Shown here: one piece after another, positions 48,101-59,679 of the stretch
Layout: each line of letters starts with the position of its first letter
How positions within the stretch are numbered: position 1 is the first letter of the stretch
Assembly: GCA_038030265.1 (NCBI GenBank)
Contig: CM075938.1
Span: forward strand, 12,563,009 to 12,627,008
Origin: Corythucha ciliata
Taxonomy: Eukaryota; Arthropoda; Insecta; Hemiptera; Tingidae
Length of the DNA stretch: 64,000 nucleotides
Reading direction: 5' to 3'
Program-made: the position numbers and the translations under genes
The notes under the pieces: model-generated
Seen by the model: the letters and a program-made list of their open reading frames with translations, nothing else
The model's database searches: none
Told to the model about the DNA's origin: nothing

Positions 48101-48495
48101 GATATCTTTAAGACTCTCGGCGATCATTTTATCCAAGTTGGGCTCAATGGATGGTTTAGCTGTAAAATAACTCAACATTGAAGGTCTCAAAAATCATCCC
48201 GAAACGGTGGCTAACCTTTGGGTCTCGGGGGCTTAGGCCTCGACGGTGAATTGGACGCTAAAATCGTCATTAATTCGGCTTCCAAAGCTCCGTCATCGTC
48301 GTCATCATCATCATCACTACAGCCCAAATTTACGTCAGGGACGGAAAATATGCCCAGCTGTCAACAACCCAAAACCATTATTTTCAGGGATAGCCAAGAA
48401 GACCCACCCTATAATTCGTTAATCCGTCTAGTTCAACTCACCTGAGCTGAACTTCGGTCAGTCTTCTTCGGTTTCTTTTGTGCAGCCCGTCTCAT
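44998..48495 (-). CDS. lgd: CC2D1A/CC2D1B (Lgd) homologue, complete 12-exon gene, 822 residues
   Basis: Lgd/CC2D1 proteins are cytosolic regulators of endosomal sorting. Their DM14 repeats bind the ESCRT-III subunit CHMP4/Shrub and a C2 domain helps membrane association. Loss in flies mis-activates Notch. Twelve exons on the minus strand join with consistent phases into 2469 bases, ATG at 48495 to TAG at 44998. The 822 residues are almost the length of Drosophila Lgd (816). In order: an N-terminal QLGIF box and an eight-Asp run with LEAEL (about 18-55), DM14-1 (about 137-192), DM14-2 (257-308), DM14-3 (371-430), DM14-4 (505-557), and a C2 domain (about 650-810) ending in EKWLVVD, the family's usual end. 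Pro-rich linkers separate the repeats. It is convergent with ena. I see no frameshift or missing domain. Confidence 0.95.
45180..45270 (-). CDS. lgd: lgd exon 11: C2 domain, continued
   Basis: The acceptor ends ttttaag and the donor is ttcgac|gtaaat. It codes GFLRNDSLVATVNVKLLPLE and TKCTIHDSFD, matching GLFKTDRVLGTAQLKLDALE of CC2D1A. The AAG acceptor is weaker than CAG, but the phase and homology agree. Confidence 0.88.
45634..45785 (-). CDS. lgd: lgd exon 10: middle of the C2 domain
   Basis: Acceptor tttcgcag, donor gaaagg|gtgagt. It codes DDPKKDRTSTVYNTNNPNYN to IKLEVWSKG, matching KDKTSVIKNTDSPEF...IKFEVVHKG of CC2D1A. Confidence 0.92.
45849..46145 (-). CDS. lgd: lgd exon 9: start of the C2 domain
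   Basis: The acceptor is ccttgaaag (a weak AAG type) and the donor ccgacg|gtgaaa, 99 codons. It codes HFKAMGDVAHANKFEQLA, then FHYEKRTFEIV and the C2 strands ELTIVQGINYNVP and IDTYIRYEFPYP, equivalent to LLFIVKGINLPTP and DVFVRFDFPYPN in CC2D1A. Confidence 0.93.
46202..46336 (-). CDS. lgd: lgd exon 8: linker between DM14-4 and C2
   Basis: Acceptor tccgaag, donor ctaaaa|gtaatc, 45 whole codons (LPPPPGSSQAVEKEYEIVKS to IFDLQHQLK). It corresponds to the helical segment before the C2 domain in CC2D1A. Confidence 0.88.
46401..46594 (-). CDS. lgd: lgd exon 7: DM14 repeat 4
   Basis: Acceptor ttaaattag, donor acgtcg|gtgagt. It codes SKQGTRQGKQMAILEAKQKQ and on to FDSLIEASINGLPVDL, which closely matches the last DM14 of CC2D1A (..LRAKQ..D.EGAK.HLRQAKG...EASRNGLPVDI). 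Confidence 0.93.
46674..46868 (-). CDS. lgd: lgd exon 6: Pro/Ser-rich linker
   Basis: Acceptor tctctag, donor acgcag|gttcga. It codes residues 431-494, a Pro/Ala/Ser/Thr-rich linker (APTTALSPGPAPTPSPTPSP) with no domain. The exon end was chosen because it alone restores the frame of the next exon across the 79-base intron. Confidence 0.85.
46938..47352 (-). CDS. lgd: lgd exon 5: end of DM14 repeat 2 and DM14 repeat 3
   Basis: Acceptor taattacag, donor ccacctg|gtaaat, 415 bases. It opens with FESVITAASSGQPVDL, the typical DM14 tail, continues through about 60 Pro/Ser-rich residues, and ends with DM14-3 (EALEQRLEKFKEQEEAAKRD to DELPTPP). Confidence 0.92.
47425..47633 (-). CDS. lgd: lgd exon 4: first part of DM14 repeat 2
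   Basis: Acceptor ttttag, donor gtcaag|gttcaa, 209 bases. A Pro-rich linker is followed by MLRERQDEYKKAALIAKKSG, the start of the second DM14. Confidence 0.9.
47692..48159 (-). CDS. lgd: lgd exon 3: DM14 repeat 1
   Basis: Acceptor attttacag, donor atattg|gtaggg, 468 bases. It holds an acidic part (SGDDDDPDLLAELNA) and DM14-1, recognised by ITERIDMYK.AE..AKA.GDS.KARRLDRGLK and its ending in a Pro-rich exit. In flies the odd-numbered DM14 repeats are the Shrub-binding ones. Confidence 0.92.
48216..48357 (-). CDS. lgd: lgd exon 2: LGIF box and poly-Asp stretch
   Basis: The acceptor is gttgacag and the donor cccaaag|gttagc. It codes residues 19-65: LGIFSVPDVN, then eight Asp in a row, then GALEAELMTIL, matching the (Q)LGL...DDDxxLEAEL start of CC2D1A/B. 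Confidence 0.9.
48442..48495 (-). CDS. lgd: lgd exon 1
   Basis: ATG at 48495 opens 18 codons, MRRAAQKKPKKTDRSSAQ, a basic start as in other CC2D1 proteins. The donor is ctcag|gtgagt, phase 0. Confidence 0.9.
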
Positions 48496-48700
48496 TTTTC
48501 ACTTTTTTCTAACTCGATTTTTACTGTAAAATTAACAAAATCTAATTTTTTTTTTCATCCGAAACGGATGCCTAATTGCAGTTTTCAAAATACTATCCGT
48601 TATCACGTTATCGAATGCTATAACCGTCAGCGAAAACTACTTCTTTCTCCAATCATGACGTCATCGTCCCTCAAAGCCCCCCCCCCCACTCATTGCAACG
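48496..48700 (-). promoter_or_regulatory. lgd: lgd proximal promoter with CRE and CCAAT box
   Basis: A perfect palindromic CRE, TGACGTCA, lies at 48656-48663, about 160 bases before the ATG. A CCAAT box at 48649-48653 (on the plus strand) is three bases away. The stretch is not repeat array. No TATA box is evident. CREB/ATF and NF-Y control is inferred from the motifs alone. Confidence 0.5.
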
Positions 48701-48899
48701 CGCATCCGGGAGAACAAAATGTTACACTCTTTGTCACCGTTAGTTCAGTATGAGTCATTTTTTCTGTTGAAAACTGAATCATCTCCTCATAATACAATAC
48801 CTACTTAGACCATTCCTTTTTACCCACTTCGCCACTTCAGGAAGAGTACAATGACCCCCCCCCCCCCCATTTGGGTTTGTTGTGTCGTTTAGTTAACCC

Positions 48900-50510
48900 C
48901 TATTGCCAATTTTAGTATTTTAACGTGCAATACCACGGATTTGGCACTTACAGAGCCTAATTTCTCGGTTTTGGCTAATGCAGTAATCAAATTTTTAAAA
49001 ATTGTTCGTCCTGGGGCAAGTACGTGGCCAAAAGTTTGACAAACCGCTAATATTCGCGGCTAAAAAAACTGCGGAAAAGCGCTTATTCGATGATTTTGCA
49101 TCAATTTATTCATGATTTTTGATGCAATTTCCATACCAAAATTGAGAAATAATCGTTAATTTACGTTGTTTAAACAGGCAATTATACGCCAAAACTGTAG
49201 ACAGAAAACGCTAATGTGCTGTTATTGAGACCAGTCTGCGGCTAAAATTGGGGAAAAGTACTAATTCTAGGCTATGAAAGTGAAACAAATCGCGGAAAAA
49301 AACGAAACAGCAATGCTGATACGGGGTTCAAATTGAGCTAAATGGCAAATACGCAACTGAAAGTGAGAAAAATCGCCCATTCGCAATATCAAAAGACAAA
49401 AAGAGAAGAATCGTTAATTCACGGCCAAAATTAAGAAAAATCGTATATTGCAGCGGCTAGAATAAAGCCAAATTCTAATTCACGGCCAAAATTCTGGAAA
49501 ATCACAAAATAGTTTGCAGCTAAAATTGAGAAAAATCGTTAATTCGTGGATGAAATTTAGAAAAAGCGCTGATTAGCGACTAAAATTAGAATACAAATTA
49601 ATTTTTGCCCAAAATATAAAGAAATCGCTGAATTATTTGTGGCTAAAATTTTTAAAAAATCGCTGGTTGGACGGAATTAATAAAAAACGTCTATTCGCGG
49701 ATACAAATGAATAAATCACTACAAATTGCCTTGAGGAACCAAGTCTGCCGATGTAGACAAATAAATAAATATAAATTGTTGAATATTTACTCAATTCCTA
49801 CCAATTCAAAGCCAAAAAACGCTAATTAGCTGCTAAAATTGAGAAAAACAACGATTCGCGTCAGAAATAAAGAAAAATTCAATCCGTGGTTTCTGAAGGC
49901 AACTTCGAGGCTTAAACAAAGATGAACGCAAATTCGTAGCTTTAAATGAAAACTTACAACTTGAAAAATGTCTAATGAAGTGTAAATATAAAACGCTAAT
50001 TCGCGGCTAAAATTGACAAAAAATAACTAATTTGCGCATTTAAAACTTTGAAAAGTGCTGATTCGCTACAAAACAGTTGAAAAGTAGCTGAATTTGCAGT
50101 TGAATTTGGGAGAAATAGCTATTTCACGGGATAGCGTCACTTCGCTGCTAAAAATTGTGAAATCCTCTAATTCGCGGTGGGCTTTGAGAAAAATCCCCAA
50201 TTATTGGGTAAAATTAAGAAAAACGCTAATTAGCGGCTAAAATTGTGGAAAATTCCATTGTTTTTTTTTGCGTCAAAAAAGTTGAGAATACGCCTATTTG
50301 CTGCTTCTGAAGGCAGCTTTGTGGCTATTCCTAGTCGTGACTAAAATTTTAAAAAAACGTTCTTTCGTGGCAAAAAGATCAGAAAATCGTTAAGTACTGG
50401 CTTAAATATATCATAAGCGCTAATTGGCGGTTACGGTGTTGAAATAGCACTAATTCGTGGCTAAAAAACATAATTTAACGCAACGTAAAAATTATATTTA
50501 CTGTCTAAGA
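48900..50510 (-). repeat. family 1 array, reverse orientation
   Basis: From 49000 units such as gctaaaattgagaaaaatcg fill the stretch. The first 100 bases hold one or two family 4-like units. No gene. Confidence 0.8.
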
Positions 50511-50549
50511 GACTAATTAGTGGTTGGTGGGGGGGGGGAATCGTGGCCC

Positions 50550-51330
50550 GGGCCAGTTTGGCTCTTTTTAAACCAAAATTTTGTGGATCTAGCAGGTCAG
50601 AAATTAATTTCACGGGGTTGCCTTTCTAAAAAAGACAACTTCGCTTGATTTCGCAGTTTTGTTTTTCAATATTGATATTTCCAGCGTTTTGGTTCGTTAG
50701 AGCAATTTTGCGGGTCTAGTTCCTTTTATAAACAAAATTTCGCAGGGCTGTCCCCTTCAAAAAGCAATTTCGCGAAGTTGACTTATTTCAAAGAGCAATG
50801 GCAAGAGCCCGGCACTTTTTTAAAAAACTATCTTGCGGGGTTCGTTCAGTCAAAACTAATTTCGCAATGGTCCCTCGCGCAAAAAAACAAGTAATTTCAC
50901 GGGTTTCGCTGCATTCGAAATCAAATAAAACGCTGTTGATTCATTCAAAAAGCAATTTCGCCGCGTTGGCTCATTTTAAGTTGCAATTTCACGGGTCTGA
51001 GGCTTTTTCAAAACAATTTCATGGAGCTGGCCACCTGAAAAACATTCAATTTTTACGGAATTGGGCCATTAAAAAACCAGTTTCGCTGGACAGGTTCGCC
51101 CCAATAAAGTGATTTCATTGTTTCGCTACTACACGATTCGCGCTGTTGACCAATTCCAAAAGCAACTTCGTTACGCTGGCTCATTTTAAGTGCGATATCA
51201 CGGATCTGACGCCTTTCAATAGCAAAATTTCGCGGGATTGGCCCAGTTAAAATGAAAACGCATTTCTGGGGTTGGCAAAAAAAAAAAAAAAAACCATTTC
51301 GCGGGTGTAGGCCACTGAAAAATCCAATTT
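50550..51330 (-). repeat. family 4 array, reverse orientation
   Basis: Units with agcaatttcgcggggttggc and cattcaaaa. It ends at an A-run (51274-51293). Confidence 0.8.
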
Positions 51331-52235
51331 GGAGCTCCTTCCACACCCTACAATTTCCGCACCCGAATCATTGAATTCTCAATGAGGTAAAACAGACGGC
51401 AGAACACCGCAACCATACAGTAACTGCGCTTTCTTTGGAGCGGCTCTGTCTCTCTTGGATAGCGCAGCAGAGTGGGTTTCAAATGAGCCAGGCCCGAGAA
51501 ATTAAGTTTTTGAAGGAGCCAAACCCGTGGAATTAATTTCTGAATAAAATGAAATTTGCTTTTTCCTCTAGGTTACTTTGGTGAAATATTCGTCTGCTGT
51601 TGGAGCGATTTTTCTGTGGTATGTCTGCCCCCTCCCACTCTTTATCACCTATTGGCCATGAATTATTTGAAACCTGTTCCTAAGACGATATAGTGTGACA
51701 ATGTCACATTCGAGGCAATGCACTCTTTCCAATTGCCGGCGACCAGCCTGTCTGAGTGGTTGAAGTTTGATTGTGCTAAACTCTTGGATTTTACTTTATT
51801 GAAGGGGATACTGTTCAATAAATACAGCGCATTTGAAGATTTTGACTTGGCATTTAAGTCGGAGATTGGAATTTGTTAACAGCCCCTCCACCTTTTTTTT
51901 ATACCGTTATCTCAAGTGTTGCATGATAAGTGCTTCCTCAAATTGAGTAGCTATTATGAGTGCCATAAAACTTGCCGATGGAAAGGGTGGGAGGTTCCGT
52001 TGCACAGTCCAGAATACATTGGTAAAAAGTAAAGTACTTGCTGTCATTTGCTCGGTGTACAACTAGGACCTGTTAGTACGATACAAATAAATAAGCATGA
52101 GCAAATAAATAAATACTTAAGCATAAACGGCGTAATTAATCTAATTGTCTCTTAAGCGCCTACTGTCATGGCCGTCTATCTGAGGGTCCTGGGCAAAAAT
52201 AGGCAAAAAGGGCTGGTTGGTGGTTTGCGGTTTCT
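51330..52235. other. non-array intergenic sequence
   Basis: Mixed sequence with one or two family 4 units near 51480-51560 and an aaataaataaat tail-like run near 52085-52115. No gene seen. Confidence 0.4.
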
Positions 52236-52800
52236 GGACACAATATCACGTCTAAAATTGAGAAAAAGCACAAATAGGCAGTTCTTGAGAAAAGAACGCG
52301 GCTAAAATTCAGAAAATGTGTTCATTTGAGGTTTCTGGAGCCAATTTGCGGTCTCCATGAGCCTACTAAAAAGGCACCGAAACTTGCTGTCCCTCTAAAG
52401 TGCTGTACAAAATACTTTCGATTTCGCCTCAGAGGTTGCAATGTCCCGGCTATTCGTCAGGTTTTGACCGCTGTTGGGGCCAACTTTCTTCCACGGCCCA
52501 GAAGCCGTGAAATTTGTTCATTGGCTGACTACCCTGCGAAGCCATTCAATGGCCCGTATAATCACGTCCAAAATCCCAAATTATTTCTTCACAATTTCGC
52601 AGTCCCCCCCCCCTCCCGGAAGTAGCAACTTTGCAGCTGTTCATCCCCTCAAACAAGCAGTTTCGCGACTAAGCCCGATACTTGCATTTTACGGATACTA
52701 TTTTAGCCTCGAAAGCCTTTTCGTGGCTATTCATCCTAGAAATTTTAGAGTTTTGTGTCTATTTTCCGCACTGAAATTTGAAAATTCCCTGACATGAGGT
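52235..52800 (-). repeat. family 1 then family 2 units, reverse orientation
   Basis: 52235-52340 carries family 1. 52370-52800 carries family 2 with a GC-rich block (about 52440-52520, gctattcgtcaggttttgac) that parallels one near 11835. Confidence 0.6.
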
Positions 52801-53680
52801 TGAGACGCTAAATAATTAATTAAAGAGCTGAAAATTTCGGAGTCAAAATGTCAATTGTTCGGCAAACATGACAGTTAGTGGGGTGGGAGGGACTTTGTTT
52901 ACGGAGGTTAGAATAAATTGACGATTTCTCCAAGAAAATTGTCGTAAGTTTCACGATAAAAAGGCACTTTAGAATGTCAATTTATGAATGACTTTGCCGT
53001 TTTCGCGAAAACGCAAAAATCAGAGAGATTCAGGCGAAATGTTGTCATTTTTGTTGAGGAAAGTCTTATTCACTGTCATAATTTTGGGATTTTGTTGTTC
53101 TTTAAGAGCAAAATGTTCAGTTTGAATGCCAAGGAGGTAATTTTAAAGGGTGAATTGACGGTTTCCAAGCGTATTGGATAGTTTCAAGGATTGTAATGAG
53201 AAAAGATGGCTTGAAAAAGGGAGGGAACTGGGGAGCAGCCTACCCAGTCCAGTTCTGCCTACGCCCTTGGTGAAGTTGTCTGTTTTTGGTCAGAAAATTC
53301 ATAATATCAGGTCACACCTACAATTTCTCGGCTGAAGTGACAGTTTTTAAGGGGTTGTGACCCTTTTTGTGCCTATTCACAGTATCTGGGGATAAATAGA
53401 CGATTCCATTGCCCAGTGCTGAGGGTATGAAAAATGGTGTTTAGTCTTAGAGGTGAAGCGATAATGCTGATGAGGGGCACCGGGAATGGGCCCGAAATGC
53501 ATTTAAAAAAACACCACGGCTGTATCGTTCATCAATGAAGTTTATAGTCTACAAGTTGAAAAAACAATAGCTAAAAATTGTAAATTTTCCATAAAAAAAA
53601 ACCGCTTCGCTCGATTTGAATGTATATTAAATGTAAACAGAAACCCTAACTTCAATTATTAGGCCACCCCTAGATAGATC
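52800..53680. other. mostly non-array sequence
   Basis: It includes a few words recalling the 20-bp satellite (aaattgacgatttctcc) but no ordered array and no gene. Confidence 0.35.
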
Positions 53681-54330
53681 CGCGCTTGAGTTTTCATTCT
53701 CCTCTTTCAAAAAACCGATTTCGCGGAATAGGATCATCCAAAAATTAAATTTCGTAGCAACGTGGCTCGAAAAAAAAACTAATTTCGACGTGTTGGCTTA
53801 ATCTAAACCCAATTTCGCAGCTTTCTCTCTTTCAAAAGTTATTCTCATGGATTTGGCTCTTTTAAAACCAAGCTTGGTGATTTTCGTTCATTCTAAAATA
53901 ATTTCTTGGATCCGAAAGACAAAATTTTGCGGTGTTGACTCTGTAAAAAAATAAAATTCACGATTTTAACGCGTTTAAAAATGAAATTTTGCGAGGTTAG
54001 CTAATTCAAAAAATAAATTTTTCTCGTCTGGTTCTTAAAATACAAATACAAGGTTTGGCATCTTTTGGGATCTTTTCTCAAAACCGATGTCGAGGGGTTG
54101 TCTAATTAAAAAAGACAAAAATTGTATATGGTGATGTTGGCTCGTAAATATCAGAATTGCTTGGGTTTGGCTTTAAAATACAAATTTGAAGGTTTGGCCC
54201 GTTCAAATATCATTACATTGGATTTTTCTTTCTCGCATGGGTTGCCCGATTTTCCTGTGGCACATTCAGAAAACCAAATTCCCACGTTTATCTGAGTTTA
54301 ACAACCGCCTTCGCGGTGTTGACTCTATTG
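53680..54330 (-). repeat. family 4 array, reverse orientation
   Basis: Units with tttggctcttttaaaacca and atttcgcg. Moderately diverged. Confidence 0.75.
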
Positions 54331-57300
54331 GGTAAGAACGTCCCCTCCCCCCGCATTCCAACTAGTTCTGGCCTCCCCCTCCTGGCACAATGGCTGGGGA
54401 CACTCCTTGGACGGCTCTATAACTCGCTTCATAGCTCACAAATCTGTGCTATCTTGGCCGCTGAAGTAGCCAAGGTAATTACCGTGGAAACCTGAAAATT
54501 TTATGAAAAAAAAAAAAAAAAAAATGGAAAAAAAAAAATGAAAAAAAAAAAACAAGAAATTTTGCCACAGAATCTTGATTTTATGTATCTCATTTTTTTT
54601 TTTGGGATATTCAACAAGCATTAGCCTTGATAAGCGACTTTTAGGACGAACAATTAAAAAATTCGGTCTAGAATTTCATTACTACGTTAAATAGTTGTTT
54701 GTAGTCTCATAATTAGAATATTCTTCTCCATATACATAATAACAAACAAAACAATGTCACTAGAAATGCGGGAATTTTGCAGTCAGTTGCTGATCTGGCT
54801 CGATTACACTTACCAGACCCCCCAAAACCGAAAAATTTGAAGAAAAAAACAAAACAAATTCCTTAAAAATTTGTTTTGTGCACTGCGGGTGGCTTTTCCG
54901 GTACCTATTATAGGGTCGATAGAAGCCAATGGGGGGGGGGGGATCCTCACTGTGCTACTGTGGGGTTCATATTAATAATTACGAATCATCAACTTAAGAA
55001 AGGTGGCGCATTTCTGTTCCATAACTGACTAAAGTGTCAATGTTGCTTGATTTGTCAAAATGAACATCCATCATAAAGCTAAAACTTTTTCAAGCTAACC
55101 TAGAAATTTCGGATAGCTTTCAAATGACCTTCAAACAACCTTTAAATGCCTTCAAATTCCGCCTATTAAGCAGCTTTTTGGCCAGAAGCGGAGTTACTGG
55201 CCTGGAAAGTTTCCCCCTGGGGTTTGAGGGAATGGTTCGATAGTTTTCTCATACGAATAAGCCCAGAAACCATAGCTTCAAAAGCTTTCCTAAGATTCAT
55301 AAATAACCGAAAATGTCGCGAATTTCGCTAAGTACGTTAATCCCCCTCCTATTGAAGAGGATTGAAGAGGATTGTTGATCCTGATTTTATACATATTTTC
55401 TACCAGTGAGTCAAGTTGGTGTCGCCCACTAGAGAGGACCTTTGTAACCTCCAGGACCTCTTTTCCATCTTTCAAATTGTATTCGCCCCCCCCCCTCTCT
55501 CAACCAATCATCGTTTTTCAACTCCGTTATCCGTCTATCTCGCATCCACCAGTCACCACTTGAATTCACTCTCTCCGTTCATTCCAGGACTCCCTTTCAT
55601 CCTCTCTCCAGCCACACAAACCAACAACAACGCCGGGTAAAATACCCCAAGTAGTTCCTCCCAGCGCCGTTTCTTCGACCTCCTCCTCCCACCTCTCCGC
55701 CACTTCGTTACAATCCTCGACCCTGTCGGCCAACGAAGCGTAATCAATAAACAACAATGGCGTCCAGTATGCTGAAAGGCTGCGTGGCTGGGTGTTGTTA
55801 ACTCGCTTCCGCTCCGCGCGCTTTTTAAGAATAAAATAATTTACAGAGAAATAAACTAAATAATAAAAAAGAAATTGGATGAAATATTATAGACGAGGCT
55901 CTCACGTATTACTCGACTATTTTTTTATTATTTTTTTTGTCTTTGTTTAATCTTATCTCAATAAGAATCGTGGGTAAACCGGGGTCGAGGCGCGCGTTCT
56001 CGGGCGTCTCATCGGTGGCGTTTGTGCCTTTATTTATATTATAAAAGCTGTGAATTCGGTAAGTTGAAAGACCCACACACAAAAAAAACTGTCTGGAAGC
56101 GCTTGTACGAAAGGATGGGAGGGGATTATGGCTTTTTTTCACCTCTAGTTCCGGTTCCGGCATAGTGCTTATTGCAATTTCTTTGGTGACGGGCGGGGTG
56201 CATTTGACAAAAGAGGCTGTCCTCCCCTCCTCCACCATCGTTATCAGTTCTCCTATCAAACGATTGTTTTTTCCTTAAATTTTTTTTAAACATTCTTTAT
56301 TACTTTAACACAAAATTCTCCCCTCCCAGGACGCCCTTTCATCCTCCGTTGTTCAAATCATTGCCTACGATGAACAGCGAGAGCGTAAACAAATTAAATG
56401 CCTAGGAGCTTGTATCCTTCCTCTTCAGACGTCCCTCCCCCTGTCCTGTCGCTATCATAAACACACAAATGCTTTTTAACTCATTGCCAGCAAAATCTAA
56501 TTCAGTTTTTTTCAGTGTTAATTGCACGGCCAAGAAGGTCACCTTTTTTGTGTGAGCTACCAGGTAGACTCCACACCTGGGGAATTTTCTAGAATTTATC
56601 GTCCTAAGTATGTTGTGCAATGATGAGATTGCCTGTTAAATTAAATAAAAACTCCACTTGCTAGTTGGTTGAGTGTGACGCTTGAACTCGGTAAGAGTTG
56701 GCGTTATCTATTGGAAAATAAATTTTAAATTATTGTAATTGGCATCATGTTTACTTTCCTCAGAGGCTGGTAATTATTGTAGTGATAGTGGTTCGCAGCA
56801 AGTTTTCAATTATTATTTGTAAATTAGGATTAAGAGCTAATTAATTTAATTGAAATCGAGGTAAATAGTTCCTGTTCAAACGAGTTTGAGACCCCCTAGA
56901 AGAGTAAATCTTGATTTATGAATTATGAGGCCGTTGGGGGTTGTAGTTGATTAAATTGATGAACATGTCCCTTTCGAGGAACCACTGAAAGATTTCTTCA
57001 AAAATTGTCTCTACCACTCCTCCTTTAACTTTCCTAAAAACGTCAGTCTGGATATGACAATTCGTAAAATGACGCATTAACAGACGCCTTTCATGAAAAA
57101 AGAAAAGATAGATTTTTGACAGTCTCATCTTTTTTAACGTTCCCGATTTTTTTTTTTTTTTTTTCATTCCCTCTGTCCGACTGCATGACCGACCTTGACG
57201 ATAGCAGAAAACCAGTGTGATTCCCCTGAACCATGACTAATATATTGCGAGAACAAGTGCTCAACAAAGACTATACGGCGGAAACATTTTCAGCATATTT

Positions 57301-57775
57301 AATAGTTGGGTGATTGTTCGATAAATTCCGATTTGGTTGACGGTTGTCGGGGGGACCAGACTATTTATTCCCTTTGATTTATAGTAATAACCGAGGGTAA
57401 AAAAAAAAAACATGACGCATATTTGCCACCATTACGGCGAGATCAATAGAGCATTTGTGTCATAAATGAAATGCACTAAAACCGTGGTAGTTTTTTTAGG
57501 AGATTTTGCTCGAACCCGAATCATTACAAGTGAAAACCAAAATACAAGGGTTTTCACGCCATGGGTTTTCATTGATGTTTCGATTCGAAGGGCTGTTTTC
57601 ATTGTTTTTATTCTGGCTAACAGCTTCTCGCAGCAGTCCCGAAGACCATGTGTGAAGGTCGGGTGTATGAGCACAGACTGTAGGCTGCACTCTAGGGGCA
57701 ATGACTCTCTGAATTCGTGGTCAACACTCATCAGAAACTGAATTTACACGTAAACGTTCACTACCCGTCAAAAAC
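54330..57775. other. longest non-array intergenic stretch, no confirmed gene
   Basis: AT-rich with long A/T-runs (54505-54552, 57148-57166). The part 55400-56350 is GC- and CT-richer and holds several spliced-exon-like pieces on the minus strand. None could be assigned to a family or joined in phase. Confidence 0.4.
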
Positions 57776-58580
57776 TACACTGCGTAGCCCATTATAATAG
57801 GCGGCTAAAATTGAGATACTGAAGTGCAGTTCTTGAGGCAAGCACTCGGCAAATAGATTGAAAAAAGCGCTACTACCCGTGGCTAAAACTACAAAAAAGC
57901 GTTCATTCACCGTTTCTCCTGCAACTTCCAAACCAAAATTTCGAAAAAATCGCTGAATCGTGGAGTATGGAGGCCATTTTATGGCTAACATTTAAAATAA
58001 AACGCTGGTGGGCTGTTCTTGGCTCAAGTCCGCGGTTAAAATTGAGAAAATCGCTAATTCACGGATAGGAAACAGAAAAACGCTAATTCACGGATAGGAA
58101 ACAGAAAAATGCTAATTCATGGGTATAATTGAGAAAAAAATCTAATTCACTGTTAAATTGAGAAAAACGCTAATTTCCGGCTAAAATTAGGAAAAACGCT
58201 AATTTGCTGATAAAATTGAGAAAAATCGCTAATTCGCAAATGAAATCTAGAAAAGGCCCTAATTCGTTGCTAAAAATGAACAAAAAAAAACGCTAATTCG
58301 CGGTAAAAATCGAGAAACAATTTTAATGCGCGTCTTAAATTGAGAAAAAGCGCTAATTCGCGGTAGACATTGAGAAAAACGTAAATTCGTAGCTAAAAGT
58401 GAAAAAATACCTAATTTGTTAGTGGAATTAGTGAACTTGGCTAATTTGCGGTGTAAAATTCAAAAAAGCGCTATTTAACGTCAGAGATTGAGAAGAACTC
58501 CAATTCTATTGGGCTAAAATTGGAAAAAATCGCTATTTAGCCGCTTAAATGAGGAAAAACGCTATTTAATGGCTAAAATA
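57775..58580 (-). repeat. family 1 array, reverse orientation
   Basis: Relatively well-preserved units (gagaaaaacgctaattcgcg). Two adjacent 31-bp units at 58054-58115 are nearly identical. Confidence 0.85.
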
Positions 58581-58679
58581 TACTTATACTTGTATTTCTA
58601 GTTTACTTGAAGACTAAGCGGCCTCTTATAGGGATTTCCGTCACTGGCCCCGATCTGTGTATAGGTGCGCCACTTAGAG

Positions 58680-58898
58680 GCAACCCCACGAATCTGGGTT
58701 TTCAGCGACAAAAATCGGTGAAATTGGTTTTTTAGTGAGCGTTGAAATCCGGGAAATTGGGGTTTTATCTAGTCAATCCAGCTGAAATCGGATTTTCTAG
58801 GGCACAAAGTCAGTGAACTCGTCTCTGAGCTAAGAAATTGGTTTGTCAGGAACAAAAATTAGCGAAATTATTTTTTTAGTGAATCTGAATGCAGAAAT

Positions 58899-58932
<34 letters not shown>

Positions 58933-59500
58933 GAGAAAAATCCTCAAAACTGTTTTTTAAAGAGCGAAATCTCTCTGAGGAATTTGTTTTTGAGTGAGCC
59001 AGATCAGGCTGGGGAGTGAGGCAGGATAATGTTTTGTTTTTTTCAGGGAAGAAAAATCTGGAAAATTGATGATCAACCGAGCGAAATCCGATAAATTGGG
59101 ATTTTATTGAGCCAGTTGAGTTAAACTGGGGTTTTACTGGGCAATGTCAGTGAAAACGGTCTCTGAATTAGGGCACCCTGCATTTGCTTGATAGCAACAA
59201 AAATCCATGTAGTTTTAATGGGCCCGGACACGCAAAAATGTTATTTTGTAGAGAAAAAACATCAAAATTGGTTTTTTAGGGAGTGAAATAGGAGAAATTG
59301 TTTTTTTTTTTTTTTTGGACAAGCAAACTCCGGAATATTGGTGGCTTAGTGACCGAAATCTGAGACATTTTTTGTTTGTTTGTTTTTAATGTGCAAAAAC
59401 CACGAATGTGGGTTTTAAATTGCCCCCTCCCCCCGCAAAAATGAGCTTTTAGCACAAAAAAGAGAGGAATATGAGAAATTGGTTTATTTCTTAGTCTGTT
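58680..59500 (+). repeat. family 4 array, plus orientation
   Basis: Units with gtgaaattggttttttagtgag and related. It contains a T-run of about 30 (58899-58929). Confidence 0.75.
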
Positions 59501-59679
59501 TTTATTGACGTGAGACAATTTTGTCGAAACAAAATGTGTTGGCCTTTGTTGGATTTTAACTTTTTGATGGTATCTTGGGGTGGGCAGCTACCCCCATTAA
59601 GTCTGCGCTTTCGATGTCTCGGGGCGGGAAACTGCCCACTCCTGCCCCTCTCTGGCTACACCCATTATAAGAACAAATT

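Noticed and set aside
57432..57741. Overlapping 90- to 99-codon open frames on both strands.
   Set aside because: Neither strand shows a family motif or splice context, and a ggttcgagc word there lacks a correctly spaced A box, so it is not a tRNA gene or obvious tRNA-derived SINE.
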